A stretch of DNA of 64,000 nt, taken from positions 1,137,501 to 1,201,500 of the forward strand of contig NC_006686.1 in assembly GCF_000091045.1 (NCBI RefSeq), in the 5' to 3' direction. This stretch comes from Cryptococcus deneoformans JEC21. Taxonomy: Eukaryota > Basidiomycota > Tremellomycetes > Tremellales > Cryptococcaceae. Every line of letters begins with the position of its first letter. Positions within the stretch are counted from its first letter, which is position 1. The notes beneath the pieces are model-generated. The model was not told the origin of the DNA. It was given only the letters and a program-made list of their open reading frames with translations, and ran no database searches. A program made the position numbers and the translations under genes. Positions 24,133 through 36,617 of the stretch are shown here, piece after piece.

Positions 24133-24454
24133 AACAACGGCTCGTTCCGTATGGGGAATGTAGAGGTCTGTGAAGCTACCGGTCAGCTACTGGTACTTTT
24201 TATGAGTGCAATGCTGATTTGACCATCGCGACCGTGTTTAATTACGACCAGGCTCTCGCTTCGCGTTATGTCCCCTCGTCATCGCTTTTCGATTTTTGTT
24301 GGCTCTTTCATTCAATCTCTTTAAATGTACTTCATATTTGTTCTTTCTTTGTTTATTCAATCGAACCATTGCTTCGTCTTCTTCTCCGCTCCTTCCCAGT
24401 TTATACAGCATACAACTTGCCAGCCGCCCAGAGGATCCACCTAGCTGCCGGTTC
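24133..24454. promoter_or_regulatory. Divergent promoter region, JMJD7-like / NTE1
   Basis: 322 bases between divergent start codons, with a pyrimidine-rich run from about 24270 to 24400 on the NTE1 side. Nothing else is recognisable. Confidence 0.4.
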
Positions 24455-27400
24455 ATGTCCTCCATTCCAACCCCTCCGGACGCCAACGGCAACCCTCTCA
24501 TTGCTTTAGCTGTTGCTGTCATCTATGCTATTTTATACGTTCTTCAAGGAGTCAAGTATGGGGTCAGCTTACTTACTATTGGCATCCCGAGGTAAGAGCC
24601 GTGAGGTCTGCCACTTACCGACGTTCACTGACATCAAAGATAGCTGCATCGTCCGTATGCTCCAATATAGCCTGACTATCTCACTCGGTTTTCCACATCT
24701 CCTTGCTTTATTTGCCGGCGCGCTTCTCGCACTCTTCTTCCTCATAAGATATCGCTACCTTACGCGTTATGCTCAGCTAAAAGAGTCAGCTCTACCACCT
24801 CCGTCTCCGCCTGCACTCGCTAGCCGCCTATTACCTTTGGATGGGGACGGGCTGGGTTTGCCAGATTCTAGGTCGCAAACATCATCATTTCATAACTACC
24901 TTGATGATTTCCTCTCCGCTATTAGAATATTTGGCTATTTGGAAAAACCAGTATTCCATGAGTTAAGTAGACATCTGCAAACTAGGAGACTTGCGGCAGG
25001 GGATACATTAGAAATCGGTGGCGGTGAATTCTGGTGCGTTGTGGAAGGCAAAGTACAAGTGGTACGTGCGGACATTGTGCACCTGAGTACCGGCAGACTT
25101 ACTTTCTCTCTGCAGTTCGCACCGGATGCTTCTTCGCAAGGAACCCCGACACCCTCTTCCGATACCAACAGCCCTACAAGACCCTCATTCAACGGCTATC
25201 ATCTCCTTAATGAAGTATCCACAGGCGGGACTCTCTCTTCTCTTTTCTCTATCCTTTCCCTATTCACTGAAGATATAAAACTTTCATGGAAAAGTTCTGC
25301 AGATGATGAAGGCGAAGAGGAGCAGATTTTTGAAGGTGCTCCTGAACAGTCATCGGCAAAATTGAGGGTCAGAAGGGCAAATTCAGATGTAAGCCAACTG
25401 GGGCCGGACTCTATTGGGGTCCGTGCAATGGATCCAACTCCTCTCCCTGAATCAATCGATAGCCATGGAGACTCAAGTGTTCCCCAACGTCGCCGAGAAA
25501 GATCGTCTTCTATAGATGCTGCTGGAGAAACGGTTCGCGAAAGAGAAGGCATTTTTGCCAGCGCTTCGCTGCCTATTTCAAGTACTGAGCCCCCTTCTCC
25601 CCGACGCTCCCAGTCGCTCCGTTCTTCACCTCGTCTGAATTCTGCTACGAACTTATTGTCCTCTCAGTCTGAACACCTACGATCTTCAGTACCGAGGAAA
25701 GCGGGTATAGAGATCGGATCAAAAGCGCTGAAAGGGACCATTGCTCGGGCGACTGAGGATACAACACTCGCCGTGATTCCTGCCGCTGCTTTTCGAAAAT
25801 TAACTAGAAAATTTCCCAAAGCCAGCGGGACAATCGTGCAAGTTGTCTTGGAAAGGTTCAGCCGTGTTACATTCATGACAGGTACGGATCCCCTTGAAAC
25901 ATCCTAGCCCATCCTGATTTCTGACTAGCACACAAATATCTCGGTCTGACTCGCGAAATTCTACAAACGGAATCATCTCTTAACTTACTGGTGACCCATC
26001 CTCTACCACGCTCATTTTACACTGGGGGAGGAATGCAAGCTTTGCGCGCCCGCTTCCAACCGGAAGCCCTGGCAAAAGAAAGCGTACACTATGACTCACT
26101 TAAGTCCTCGCCTAACGCCAGAGTGTCTAGTAAAGATTACTTCAACTACGTGCCTGCAAGTCCAACTGTCAAAGCTCCTTCCTTACCTGCGATGACCCCC
26201 AAACCTCTCTCTCCTATCATCCATAAGTCCTCCTTGGGACAGACAGCAACGACTACTGTTAAGAATGAACCCCTTAATGGCGGCTCCTCCCCCCTGGATG
26301 AAACAAGGGATAAAGTTCCATCATTTGGTCTCTCGACGGCTGCGGCAACCAACCCTGATGCCAGCTTCCGCCACGCAAGTCCATTCATCCGTCGCACATC
26401 AGCCATGCGCCAACAGGTGGCTGCTGGTGATCTCGCAATGTCTGTGCATAATTTGCCCGACGAATCCGGCCAGGCATATTATCGCCCGACCGCAATCACC
26501 CCTGGTCTGTCAAAAATGGATACTTGGCAACGACGATATTCCAGCTCCTGGAACTTGAATGACTCACCCCACACCGACGGCCAACCTGTAGATCCACAGA
26601 GAGATGACGAATCTCTTCTGAATGAGTCGTTCGATTTGAAAGAGGCAGTCCTCAACAGTATAGCTAAATCAATCGGACTGTATCAAGAGGCCGAAAGTAA
26701 TTCAGACATGATCGCTCGCTCTTCCATGGCTCCGTCAGTGAGCGCGTTGTCGACTCCAAACTCACCTATGTTTCCTCCTAATGCGGGTACTCCATTACAA
26801 GGAAGTACGCGTTCTCGCCCTCCGCATTTTGGCAACGTTCTTGACCTCATAAACGCATCTAGCCAGAATGAAGGTGTCATCGGTGGTATGTTGCGCGAAG
26901 CCGCTTTCAACTCCCGTCCGGATGACGAAGCTAGTAGTATTTCTATGAGCCTCCATGACTCTCAAGGGGGAGCTAGCGGCGTTGATAGGAAGATTATGAA
27001 AGATCTCGAACGGCATGTGGAAATTTTGTTTTTCAAGAAAGGTAGCGTACTAGTAAAAGAAGGAGAGAGGTCACCAGGTATGTACTATGTGATAGATGGT
27101 TTCCTGGAGGTAAGTCGGCGGCAACTTTTCCATGCCCAATGATTGTCATCGTTGACGAAATGTGCAGACATCTCTTCCTTTCCGCAGCACAAGCTCCAAT
27201 CAGGAGAACCCTAATTCCACCCCAGGGAGCAAACACCGCCAGTCAAGTTTTGGAAGTTCGAATGAAAGGCCTTTCAAAACGGCTCTAGGCCTGGATACTT
27301 CCAAAGGCAAGGAATTAGATGACGGGTCGAAGAAAGATGAAGCCTTATTTACTGTCAAGGTTTGTCGTCAGAGCGTTCCAGATGTGATGTCAACCGCCAC

Positions 27401-30400
27401 TGACAACGTTATCCGCAGCCTGGGGGTATCGCCGGTTATCTTTCTTCCCTTTGCTGTACAGATTCATATGTCGATATCACGTCCGTTATTCAGCTTGCTC
27501 AGCACTAGAATATGGCCGTGAGCTGACTCAGAAGGGAATAACAGGGCCAAAACAGATTGCTTTGTCGGGTTTCTTCCCCACCACACTCTGGAGAGAATTA
27601 TTGAGCGACGACCAATTGTTCTATTGACATTGGCGAAGAGATTGCTATCTCTACTGTCGCCTCTTGGTAAGCGCAGCAACATGCTTTGCAAATGAAGATA
27701 TTCTGAGCCACACTTGTAGTCCTCCATATTGACGCGGCTTTGGATTGGCAACAATTAAATGCCGGACAAGTTCTAGTGAGTCTATCATTCCGCATGGCAT
27801 TAAAACTCTTTCCAATTGTTATTTGTCCTGCAGTATGAGAAAGGCGATAAATCGACGGACTTCTACATCGTCATTAGTCAGTCGCTATCGTTCTTTGTTC
27901 TCCTCATATCCGTCTACTTACATGTTTTACAGATGGCCGTCTTCGAGCGTTCACTGAGAAGAACGACAATATGCACGTACTTCGTGAATATGGACAAAAT
28001 GACTCTATCGGCGAACTCGACGTGATAACGGCTGTCGATCGCTCAGAAACTGTTCATGCCATTCGAGATTCTGAGCTTGTACGTATTCCGGCCGCATTAT
28101 TTGACGCAATTAGCATTAAACACCCGGAGACGACGGTTCAGTTTATGAGATTGATCGCCGGTAGAGTGAGAAGGGCTTTGGGAGATGAGATGAACGGTCG
28201 AGTCCCTGGCTTACCGACTACAGACATGAACCTCAGTGAGTTCTATTGAGCGATAGAGTTATTTACCAAAGGACTGACAATTACAAGAAACGGTGTGCGT
28301 ACTTGGCTCTACGAGAAATGTTCCAGTTACGCAGTTCGCCGGTAAACTCAAAAATGCTTTGGAGGAGATTGGGGCGTCTACGTCGTACTTAGACCAAGGC
28401 ATCGTAATGCGGCATCTTGGTAGGCATGCGTTTGCCCGTATTGGGTGAGCACACCTCTAGTTTCTTTTTCAGATATTGGATTCTTGCTTATGATCGCATC
28501 AGTAAACTTAAGGTAGCAGGATGGCTTGCCGATCAAGAAGTGAGCAAAACTCCGATTTGATAAGGATATTGATGCCTATTGGTCACGTAGCAACATTACA
28601 GGACAGTTCTCTATGTTGCTGACTCTCCTCCGGCCAGCCAATGGACTCTGACTTGCATCCGCCAGGCTGATTTGGTACTAGTCGTTTCCATGGGTGACGA
28701 CCCCTCTCTGGGCGAATACGGTAAGTCCCTAGATAGATGTTACGGGGGTGAAACTTATAGCAGTTAGAAAAATTGTTGCTTGCTACGAAAACAACGGCAA
28801 GAAAAGAACTAATTTTACTCCATGACGAACGGACTGTCGCTCCTGGATCGACACGTCAATGGCTTAGCGTGAGTCAAGCCCCCACGTTCCGTTATTTTCT
28901 TTCATGGTTCTGAGGAAATGGGCACAGAATCGACCATGGATACAAACTCATTATCACGTCGAATTGCCTGGGGTCGTGACGCCAGCCCGCCCTATACCTC
29001 CGGTGCACGATGCAGCGGCCATTGCGGCCTTCAAACATCTTCGCGAGCAAGTTGAAACCCGTATAAAAAAGTACCGGGGTCTGCGGCCATTTACTCGCCC
29101 TCGCCGTCCTCCTCATATGAACGACTTCGCTCGTATAGCTCGTCGTCTATGTGGCCAACAGATTGGCCTCGTTCTTGGGGGAGGAGGCGCACGAGGAATA
29201 TCTCATATTGGGATGTTACAGGCGCTTGAAGAATTTGGTATCCCGATCGACGCAATTGGAGGCTGTTCAATTGGAAGCTTTGTAGGAGGCTTGTACGCAA
29301 GAGAAACTGATCTATTGGAAACAGCGGGAAGAACTAAGCAATTCTCGGGGAGGATGGGATCGATGTGGAGGATCCTAAGCGATGTCACTTACCCATTTGT
29401 TTCATATACGACTGGTCATGAGTTCAGTAAGTTTTTGCTAAGAGTTCTTTCCCATTTTTGGCCACATGTGCTGATGTGCCATCACCCCAGATAGAGGTAT
29501 ATGTAAGTTTTCCATAAAATGGGTACATTGTCATCAAGCCAACTTCTCGCAGACAAAGCATTCTATAACACTCATATAGAAGGTTAGTAGTTCATAAACA
29601 ATTAGATATGAAATACCTACAAATCCAACACCTAGAAGTACAAGATATCCAGCAGCGTTAACAAATACAGAGATTAGAAATAGCACTGAAATAACTGGAT
29701 TAACTGATGTAATAACAAGAACTCCTGATAGTACACCATTAGTATGGAACATATGATAGAGAATAGTAAAGCAAGGTAGAGTTCGTGTCACAACACTTAC
29801 CCCATAGTGAATACCAGAAGGAAGAGTCGATTGGAAAATTGATCATGCCGGGGCTGAGCGAACTTCAGATTTTTGGATACCTTTCTTCGCCAATTCGACA
29901 AATATCACACATTCGCGCATGGAGGTGCACAGAACCGGTTATGCGTGGAGATATGTTCGTGCTTCTATGACTCTTGCCGGTCTATTGCCGCCTCTCTCGG
30001 ACAATGGAAATTGTATGTTGTTTCTGTCGACAGACTCCTGGGGATATGAGACTGATGAGCAATCTTGCAGTACTTGTTGATGGTGGTTACATGGACAACA
30101 CTCCCATTCAGCCTTTGCGCGAAAATGGTATCCGCGATATCATTGTTGTGGACGTTGGTTCGGTAGATGACACCTCTCCGAGAGACTATGGTGACTCAGT
30201 CTCCGGATGGTGGATCTTTTTCAATAGGTTCGAGTTCAAAAGTACTACTTATGAGCCAGCTAATGTAATGTCATCAGGTTTAATCCATTTTACGAAAGGA
30301 GGGTCCTATCGATGACAGAAATCTCATCACGACTTACCTAGTAAGTGCCCTCTATCCGATTGGGATCATTTGTTTATCATTGTGGACAGCGTCTCGAGTG

Positions 30401-30645
30401 TTAAGACGTTGGAGGGTGTTAAAGCAACCCCCGGCTGCCATTACATTGCCATGCCTGTTCAACAATTCGACACTCTAGGCGGCTTCAAGCGATTCTCCGA
30501 AGTCATGGAGATCGGATTGAAGGCCGGTCGAGAGACTTTGAAGAAGTGGAAGGAGGAGGGGAAGTTGCCAACTGGTTTGGTCGATGAAGCCAAAGGAAGC
30601 AAAGCCGTGCAACGTGGGAACAGACTCAGGCGAATGTCAATCTGA
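24455..30645 (+). CDS. NTE1: Lysophospholipase NTE1 (neuropathy target esterase homologue)
   Basis: ER-membrane enzyme that deacylates phosphatidylcholine to glycerophosphocholine. Roughly 1,600 residues in many exons. ATG at 24455 leads into two hydrophobic segments ([17 protein letters not shown] and [18 protein letters not shown]). Cyclic-nucleotide-binding-like modules follow: [30 protein letters not shown] and [18 protein letters not shown]. The patatin domain contains [33 protein letters not shown] with nucleophile Ser in G-x-S-x-G, and [11 protein letters not shown] with the catalytic Asp. Stop at 30643. Intron 29583-29868 is unusually long because it holds a mitochondrial nad6 fragment; intron 25062-25115 has 54 bases and no in-frame stop. 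The protein appears fully intact. Confidence 0.93.
29594..29795 (-). mobile_element. NUMT: mitochondrial nad6 fragment inside an NTE1 intron
   Basis: On the minus strand the sequence reads as a piece of NADH dehydrogenase subunit 6, including [19 protein letters not shown] and [18 protein letters not shown], words highly conserved in fungal nad6. It stops abruptly after IVY, where nad6 would continue. The native intron donor GTTAGTAG (29583) and an acceptor (TTCAG, ending 29868) flank it, so it lies wholly inside an intron. It is more AT-rich than its surroundings and carries no internal stop in this stretch, so insertion looks fairly recent. Borders are approximate. Confidence 0.9.
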
Positions 30646-31162
30646 GGTCTTCTGCGCAAGTACGGATGGGCGGTGGAGAACGAGAAGGAAGATTTGCTTT
30701 TAGCAACCTTTCAAGCATCAGTTGTTCCAGTGACTGTTGTGCATTAATAGTTAATAGATGTCAACCCTTGTCTTTTGTTCTTCATAAACTGGTATCGCTT
30801 AATAACATGATGAGAATGACGAGACCGTTGCTTGTCGAACAATAAAGCATCTGATCGCCTCCTCCGTTGTACGTGATTGACATGATATTTGTCACTATTT
30901 GTACTATGATTTTTAACAAGAAAAGAGGAGAACAGATACGTTTTCTGCCTGGCCCGGGCCCCAAGCAATACATGTACAGGAGAGGATACTAAACGGGCCC
31001 CTGCGTCGATCAGCTGAGGTGGTCCATGCGTCGTGTTTCGTCGTAGTTTATATAAAGTATTCGTCCGCTATTCGTCAAGTAGCGATTGTCCTGTTGCCGG
31101 CCTATTAAATAGTAATCCCTAAAGGCGTATTCTACTCTCATAAACGGCCCCTCATTGCCACC
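30646..31162. other. Spacer between NTE1 and the bestrophin gene
   Basis: 517 bases holding the NTE1 3' end and the bestrophin promoter. Nothing coding is supported. A C/G-rich island, GGCCCGGGCCCC, lies at 30951-30962. Confidence 0.35.
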
Positions 31163-33430
31163 ATGCCGTCGCCTAACAGCTCCCCCAAGGGCACATCATC
31201 CACCAAGAAGAAACACGCACCTACTTCCGCTATTTCGACTTTGGTAGGTCCAGTACAGGCTTATCTGGCCTACGCACCCATTTCCACAGAGAACAGAAGA
31301 GGTCGTCTCCTGCGTGTCAAACAGGATGATGTTGTGAAACAGAAGAAGACGTAGCTGATGTGAACATTGCATGCCCTTTAGGGAAGTACAATAGCTCTAC
31401 CGCTGAACACGTTAACCTCGCTTTTGACTCTCCAAAATGCTGAAGACAGTAAACCGAGGGTGCGTCAATCAATGAGTACAGGATTCCCAGAATTAACTTC
31501 CAGTTTGTTGACCGAATCTATTTGTTTAGCTTTCAAAACTATCATGGCTTCCAGATATTGTTGTATACAAGTCTTCTATTTTGCCCATTGTACTAGGTCC
31601 GGTCTTGACTGTGACGTTGTTCTCGGCTGGTGTCGCCGCTGCAAGCCTGTGGTGGGATAAAGAAGTAGGGCTAACGAACAATGTGGTACCTCTTCTGAGT
31701 GTCGTGGTGGGATTATTGCTTGTGTTTAGGTCAGTTAATGCTTTGCATATCCATAGCCAGATGAGGCTGAGAACAAACTGATAAAAAATAAAAACAAAGG
31801 AACTCATCAGCTTATGAGCGTTATGCCGAGGGTCGCAAGGATTTTACTTGCCTGATATCTACTGCACGCAATCTTTCACGCAATATTTGGGTTGCTGTCT
31901 CGCTTCCTTCACCATCCAATGGGGCTGCAGAAATTCAAATAAGCAGAAATAATCTGACGGAGGAGAAAAAGAAGGTGATAAGACTTGTGGTAGCTTTTGT
32001 AATAGCCACAAAGCATCATCTGAGAGGAGAAGATGGCGTGCAACATAATGACCTCAAAGGTGCTGTTCGCCAAGCAGCGAGGAAATCAGTTTGCTAACGC
32101 ATCCTCTGTACTTTAGGCCTCCTTCCCACGACCATGATGAATTCCAAAAATTGGCGATCTAGTTTCACCCCTCCAAGCTTCGTTTCCACACAGCACCTTT
32201 CCAGCTCGCCTAATGCGTATGACGACCACGAAATTGACGAAGAAACTTCTCTAGGTCTGGTCTCTTCATCGCCCATCGTGGCACCTGGCCAGTCCGGATC
32301 TTCTAATCGGTGGAGAACTGCGAATAACAGTTCTTCGCATGGCCGAGTCTCTGCAGCATTAAAAGAAGGGCCTTGCGTAGGAACAGGTCTGAAAAGACGG
32401 CCCACGGCTATAAGAATAATCGTGGCTGACCATGATGCCAATGGAAAGAGGTCTGGCTTGTTTTCAGGCAATCGAGAGGAAAATGGTAAAGTGGATGAAC
32501 GTACGCCAATGATCAAAACGCGTGTAAAATCCGGTCCATTAATATCACTTGGGGAACCAGGAGGAGCGGAGATAGGCCTCGGAAAAATGGTTCAATTGGG
32601 GCTTCCCCTTATTATGTATGGTTACGCTGTGCCACTCAGCTGATAGTAGCTGATGGTCTGGATCGTCAGAGCACACGAAATTAGTCGCTCCATATTCAAA
32701 TTTAGAAGAATGGGCTGCTTGGAGACTGGTGGCCCTGCTGTGAGTAGTTTTATACTGTCAATTGGGTCCTTCTCACATTTCCGCCTGCCGACCATTTTTG
32801 CGAGCAGGGTCTGAACTCCCTACAAGCGGCTGTGTCGTCCATGATAGATCAGCTTGGCTCTATGGAGCGAATGTAAGCAATTATACTATTAGTTACTGTC
32901 TTCCATGATCATACTGATAATTTGACCAATGACAGCGTCCAGACTCCACTACCATACGTCTTTTGCGTCCATCTCAAACAAGTTGTTTCTCTTTACCTTT
33001 TCATCCTTCCATTTACCCTTGTGGATGCAATGGGCTGGAAGATGGTATTCATCATGTTTTGCATCAGCATGACATTCATGGGCGTCGAGGGTATAGCTGC
33101 AATGATTGAACAACCTTTTGGGACGTAAGATAGTTGTATATTCCGTTGGCGGCTGAAGCGCTGATTATACTGTCGGACGCACGACCACAGGGACCCCAGT
33201 GACTTGAACTTGGACTTATACTGTACAGAGTTGCTTTGCGAGTGCGAGTAAGTGACGTCTTCTTCGTTGATGCACTTGCAGAGTTCTCATTGAATGTCTG
33301 ATGCACTTGTAGAGGTCTCATTGAATGTCTCTCTGAAGGTGATGAAGGGGACATGCCGATCTATAGCAGACCTATTATTGTAGATCAAGCCACGGTCGAC
33401 TTGAGTGCTGACGACAGAGAGGACGATTGA
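31163..33430 (+). CDS. Bestrophin family anion channel (UPF0187)
   Basis: Membrane channel of the bestrophin/YneE family. ATG at 31163 starts a short basic N-terminus (MPSPNSSPKGTSSTKKKH), spliced to NTLTSLLTLQNAEDSKPR, then LSKLSWLPDIVVYKSSILP and the first membrane helices (VPLLSVVVGLLLVFRNSSAYERYAEGRKDF, a family hallmark). A long Ser/Arg-rich cytosolic insert (about 32150-32530) follows, then LIIAHEISRSIF, PYVFCVHLKQVVSLYLFILP, MTFMGVEGIAAMIEQPFGTDPSDLNLDLYC and an acidic C-tail with stop TGA at 33428. The GIE..I..PFG.D.NDL pattern is diagnostic. The large insert between conserved halves is unusual for bacterial members but seen in fungi. The last intron ends in a tandemly duplicated acceptor (33268-33329). 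Confidence 0.85.
33268..33329 (+). repeat. Tandem 31-bp duplication carrying a splice acceptor
   Basis: Copies at 33268-33298 and 33299-33329 differ at only two bases. Each holds a usable 3' splice site (CTTGCAG in the first, CTTGTAG in the second). Only the second acceptor keeps the bestrophin frame to the normal end; the first leads to a TAG after about ten codons. Confidence 0.9.
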
Positions 33431-33753
33431 AACACTTGGGCCATTTCCCTTTTCTTATTATCAGGCTACAAACGCTTTGTTTGTCGATGACCCATATAGA
33501 GTAGAAGTGAATGCTAAGTCCTCCTTCATCGTTCTCTCTAGCGAGAGGCAAGCGGATCAAACCGTCGATAACGCGGATGGGATGGGCGATTGAACGAAAA
33601 CCGGATGCCAACTATGAGTGTGCCAAGATGAGACTTTCCTTTTCGTGCACATATAGCCCGTATCCTACATCAGTTCTCGACAAAGTCAAACTGGTGCCCT
33701 GCTGCTAGTCGAAACGATGCATCCCTCCAGCCCTGACTCGCTACAACACACGC
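33431..33753. other. Convergent spacer, bestrophin / RPS21
   Basis: 323 bases between facing stop codons. It serves as 3' ends for both genes. No further feature is seen. Confidence 0.35.
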
Positions 33754-34322
33754 TTATCGGGTGTAAGACCAGACGTTCTTCAACACTACATTGATGATCA
33801 TCAGTGTAAGGCCTTATACGCATAGTTTAAGAGAAACTCACAGCCCTCCTTGGTAGCGATCCTGTTGATAGAGTCGTCAGAGTCGCCCTGAGCCCTGATA
33901 CGACCGCAGATAGCGATAGTGGTGGCAGAGCCCCTGATGGCCTTGCCGTCAGCGTCGACATCGGCAATTTGGAGTTGGATAGAGGCGTGGTCCTGGGCAG
34001 TGATAAGACGGTCTACAAGTAGACAATAGTTATTAGATTGTTGACGGCTTGGACATTTGACGCAAATTATACGTACTGGTAGCCGAGCAGTGTCGGGGGA
34101 TGTAAAGGTCAACGAGGACACCCTTGTCGTTCTCTACAGAACCATGCACTCGTCAGCACCATTCTCGCTATGTCTACCATTCCCAACTCCTGTCTCCTTT
34201 CCAACCTCCAACACCACACCTATCCACCACCATTCGTCTACACCATCTCGCCACATCGGCCCGTGGTCCTCCAAGATATTCCCTCTGGATTCAAGCTGTA
34301 GTGCAGAACAAGACGCACCCAT
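33754..34322 (-). CDS. RPS21: 40S ribosomal protein S21 (eS21)
   Basis: Small-subunit ribosomal protein needed for 18S rRNA 3'-end maturation. The first coding exon holds only ATG G (34319-34322). It is followed by an intron of about 180 bases, then ENDKGVLVDLYIPRHCSATN, RLITAQDHASIQLQIADVDA, the near-invariant GSATTIAICGRIRAQGDSDD and the C-terminus LLKNVWSYTR, with TAA at 33754. About 87 residues, the normal length. Short first exons with a longer first intron are common in fungal ribosomal protein genes. I looked for a C/D box snoRNA in intron 1 and saw no convincing boxes. Confidence 0.95.
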
Positions 34323-35209
34323 TTTGGCGATGTGTTTTGCGGTGTTGAGGCTGGTAAAAGAGAAAAGAGGACAGTTGACTTAGGTTTTTCGATGTGCCCC
34401 TTGACCACAAATTCCTTAACCGCAAAAGACGTCTGGTCGGAGTTTTGTGCGGCACTTTTTGACACTGGCAACACGTCGAGTGTGGCACAAAATGGAAAAG
34501 TAAATATCGATAATTAAAGCGCGGCTGCTTGCAGGCAGGCAACTGATGGCAGATTACTTAAGTTTATTTAATTATAAGTTGGCCTCGTTGCTGAATGGCG
34601 GGGATGCCCACTATCATTGACTGATAACGTAATACAAACAGGCTAGTAACAACAATCAAACTGTAACGAACGAGAAAGGAGAAAAGTGACAAAATTACCA
34701 TCATGTTAGGATAGTTGAAGCCTTGGGCGCGACAGGACCTGCGGGAGGCGACTGGATACTGAGATCTGTTGTCTTATGAACTGAGGCCTAAAAACCAATT
34801 GCTAATTCTAGGCTCAATTGTAGAGCGAAAGTATATAAACGCGAGCAACAATGAATGCAAGACCCCTTCTTGCCTCCTGGCAGTCTGAACTTTTGTGGCT
34901 CACTTATGCACTCGATGTATCTTGATATGGCTATCCAATGTCAGGAATCTGTTATTAAATATTGAAAGAAGTGGCAGGCAAAGATTTACCACAACGTTAT
35001 TGACTTCGCCATAGGCGTAGTAGGTTTCTCAGGGAGAGAAACGAAACAACCAACAGATCACAGGCTAGCAGCAACGAAGCGCGCTTGATCAAGATAAACA
35101 GACGTTTAACAATGCACATGACAAGAAAGTATTCAGTAGTTGTGAACAAAATATACATACTACAACACCTATTATTACGTACATCCTAACAAAAGCAACC
35201 ATCTCGCTA
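34323..35209. other. 0.9-kb spacer upstream of RPS21
   Basis: Holds the RPS21 promoter and the 3' end of the ING gene. No open frame, tRNA or repeat stands out. A GC-rich segment at 34728-34752 and a TATATAAACG word at 34831-34840 are the only notable sequences. Confidence 0.35.
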
Positions 35210-36429
35210 TTACTTTTTGCGTGCTTTTTTGTTGCCCTTGTCATTTGAGAAACCATACCTGGCGACACAGTCGGGACAGTACCATGTGTCTGGCAATGGT
35301 CCACTGATGTTGACACATTTGACGTGAAACTATTTCAACATTAGCAAACATAATAATTCCATCAGGCGAACGGTCTTGAAAATACAACCTACCCATTCAT
35401 ACGGGCACTTGTCGCAGTCACACCCAATCATTTCGCCATAGCTCTTCTGTCGACAGATACAATAGAGAGTTTCATCCGTCTCTCCTTCCGCATCGGCCGC
35501 ATCAACCATATCCGTATCTCCTTCATCAGGCTCCCCGTCCGCATCCTCGTCGGAAGCAACTGACACTCGTCTGGAACGAGAACCATGCTGCCCAAGGGAA
35601 GACGTGTGAGTGTGAGAAGTGGAAGGGACGTTGGAATGTGATGATCTCGCGGATAATGATGGTCTTGAGGGGGGCGGGGGAGGGGGCATCGAGATGCTGG
35701 GATGTATTGCCTGTTTCGTGTGGTTCACAGATAGTGACGGAATATTCGGTTTACGTTTCTTGGCCGGTCGGCCATCTATTCCACTGCCCAATCCACCGGG
35801 TGGAAGGACAACCTCACCATTGCCCAGTTCTCCCGTTCCACTCCACTTTTCTACCTCTTCAATTTCCATACCACCGACCTTGACCCATTGATGCTTTGCC
35901 CGTTCTTTTGCACGTAAGACTATTCGCTCAAGTCGTTCAGCAAGCTTCACTTTCTCATCTTGCAGAGTGAGAACCTGAGCCCATTCATTTTGTATTTTAG
36001 CAAGCGATTGCGCTTCTTTTTGGGACAGATGACTACTCGGCAATAATGCCCCAGGAGGTATAGGCAAGGGAAAAGTCGCATTTGAAGGAGGAAGAGATGC
36101 GAGGGTCTTGGCAGTCTTTGTCAATGACATGTGTCGGGAGTTTATACGTTGTACATATTCTAAACTTTGTTCAGCGGAGAAATGACGTTGAGAGATAAAC
36201 AACTCACGGCTTATACGAACATCTTTCTCACGGATCTCTTCAAGCAAGAAGGTGACTTCACCGGGGAGGTTTTCTAGACCTGTATGATACAAGAGAGGTA
36301 TGTAAGCAAGAAAGCAAAGCATGGGATGGTGTATTAACCAGGCTCACTCGAGACAAATCCAGTGACTACGTGGGCAGCTTCTTCTGCATTGAAATGGGGA
36401 TGTACATGGAGGGATGAGGGAAGGGCCAT
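35210..36429 (-). CDS. ING-family PHD-finger protein (histone acetyltransferase/deacetylase subunit)
   Basis: Reader of trimethylated H3K4 that brings histone-modifying complexes to chromatin (Yng1, Yng2 and Pho23 in yeast). ATG at 36429 begins MALPSSLHVHPHF. The ING N-terminal helices contain LENLPGEVTFLLEEIREKD and RINSRHMSLTKTAKTL. A Lys/Pro/Ser-rich middle has a basic stretch GRPAKKRKPN and an acidic run SDEDADGEPDEGDTDM. The PHD finger reads CICRQKSYGEMIGCDCDKC...FHVKC...WYCPDC with all eight zinc ligands (C4HC3), and the tail is basic (NKKARKK). Stop at 35210. Intron 36160-36207 (48 bases) is a multiple of three with no stop, so retention would add 16 residues. Which of the yeast paralogues it matches is undecided. 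Confidence 0.88.
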
Positions 36430-36617
36430 GACGGAAGAAGAAGGGTTGGGTGTAGAGTAGCAGATGGATGAGTGGCGGACGGCACGAAGAGCAGATGGGA
36501 AGAAAGACTGAGCCCGAGAACTTGGTGTTACGTAAGTGGACTCGACCTTTCTACAAGCACTACGTAACTTCTATCGATACTTCTCTATCTCATACAAGAA
36601 CTGCTTCATAAACACAC
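36430..36617. promoter_or_regulatory. Divergent promoter region, ING / DUF423
   Basis: 188 bases between divergent start codons; both promoters must fit here or overlap the genes. No specific element is identified. Confidence 0.4.

Noticed and set aside
29534..29791. Independent minus-strand protein gene inside NTE1
   Set aside because: The open frame is a nad6 fragment running into antisense of an NTE1 exon; it is mitochondrial DNA in an intron and not a nuclear gene.
34139..34318. snoRNA in the long first intron of RPS21
   Set aside because: No convincing C (RTGATGA) and D (CTGA) box pair or H/ACA fold could be seen by eye.
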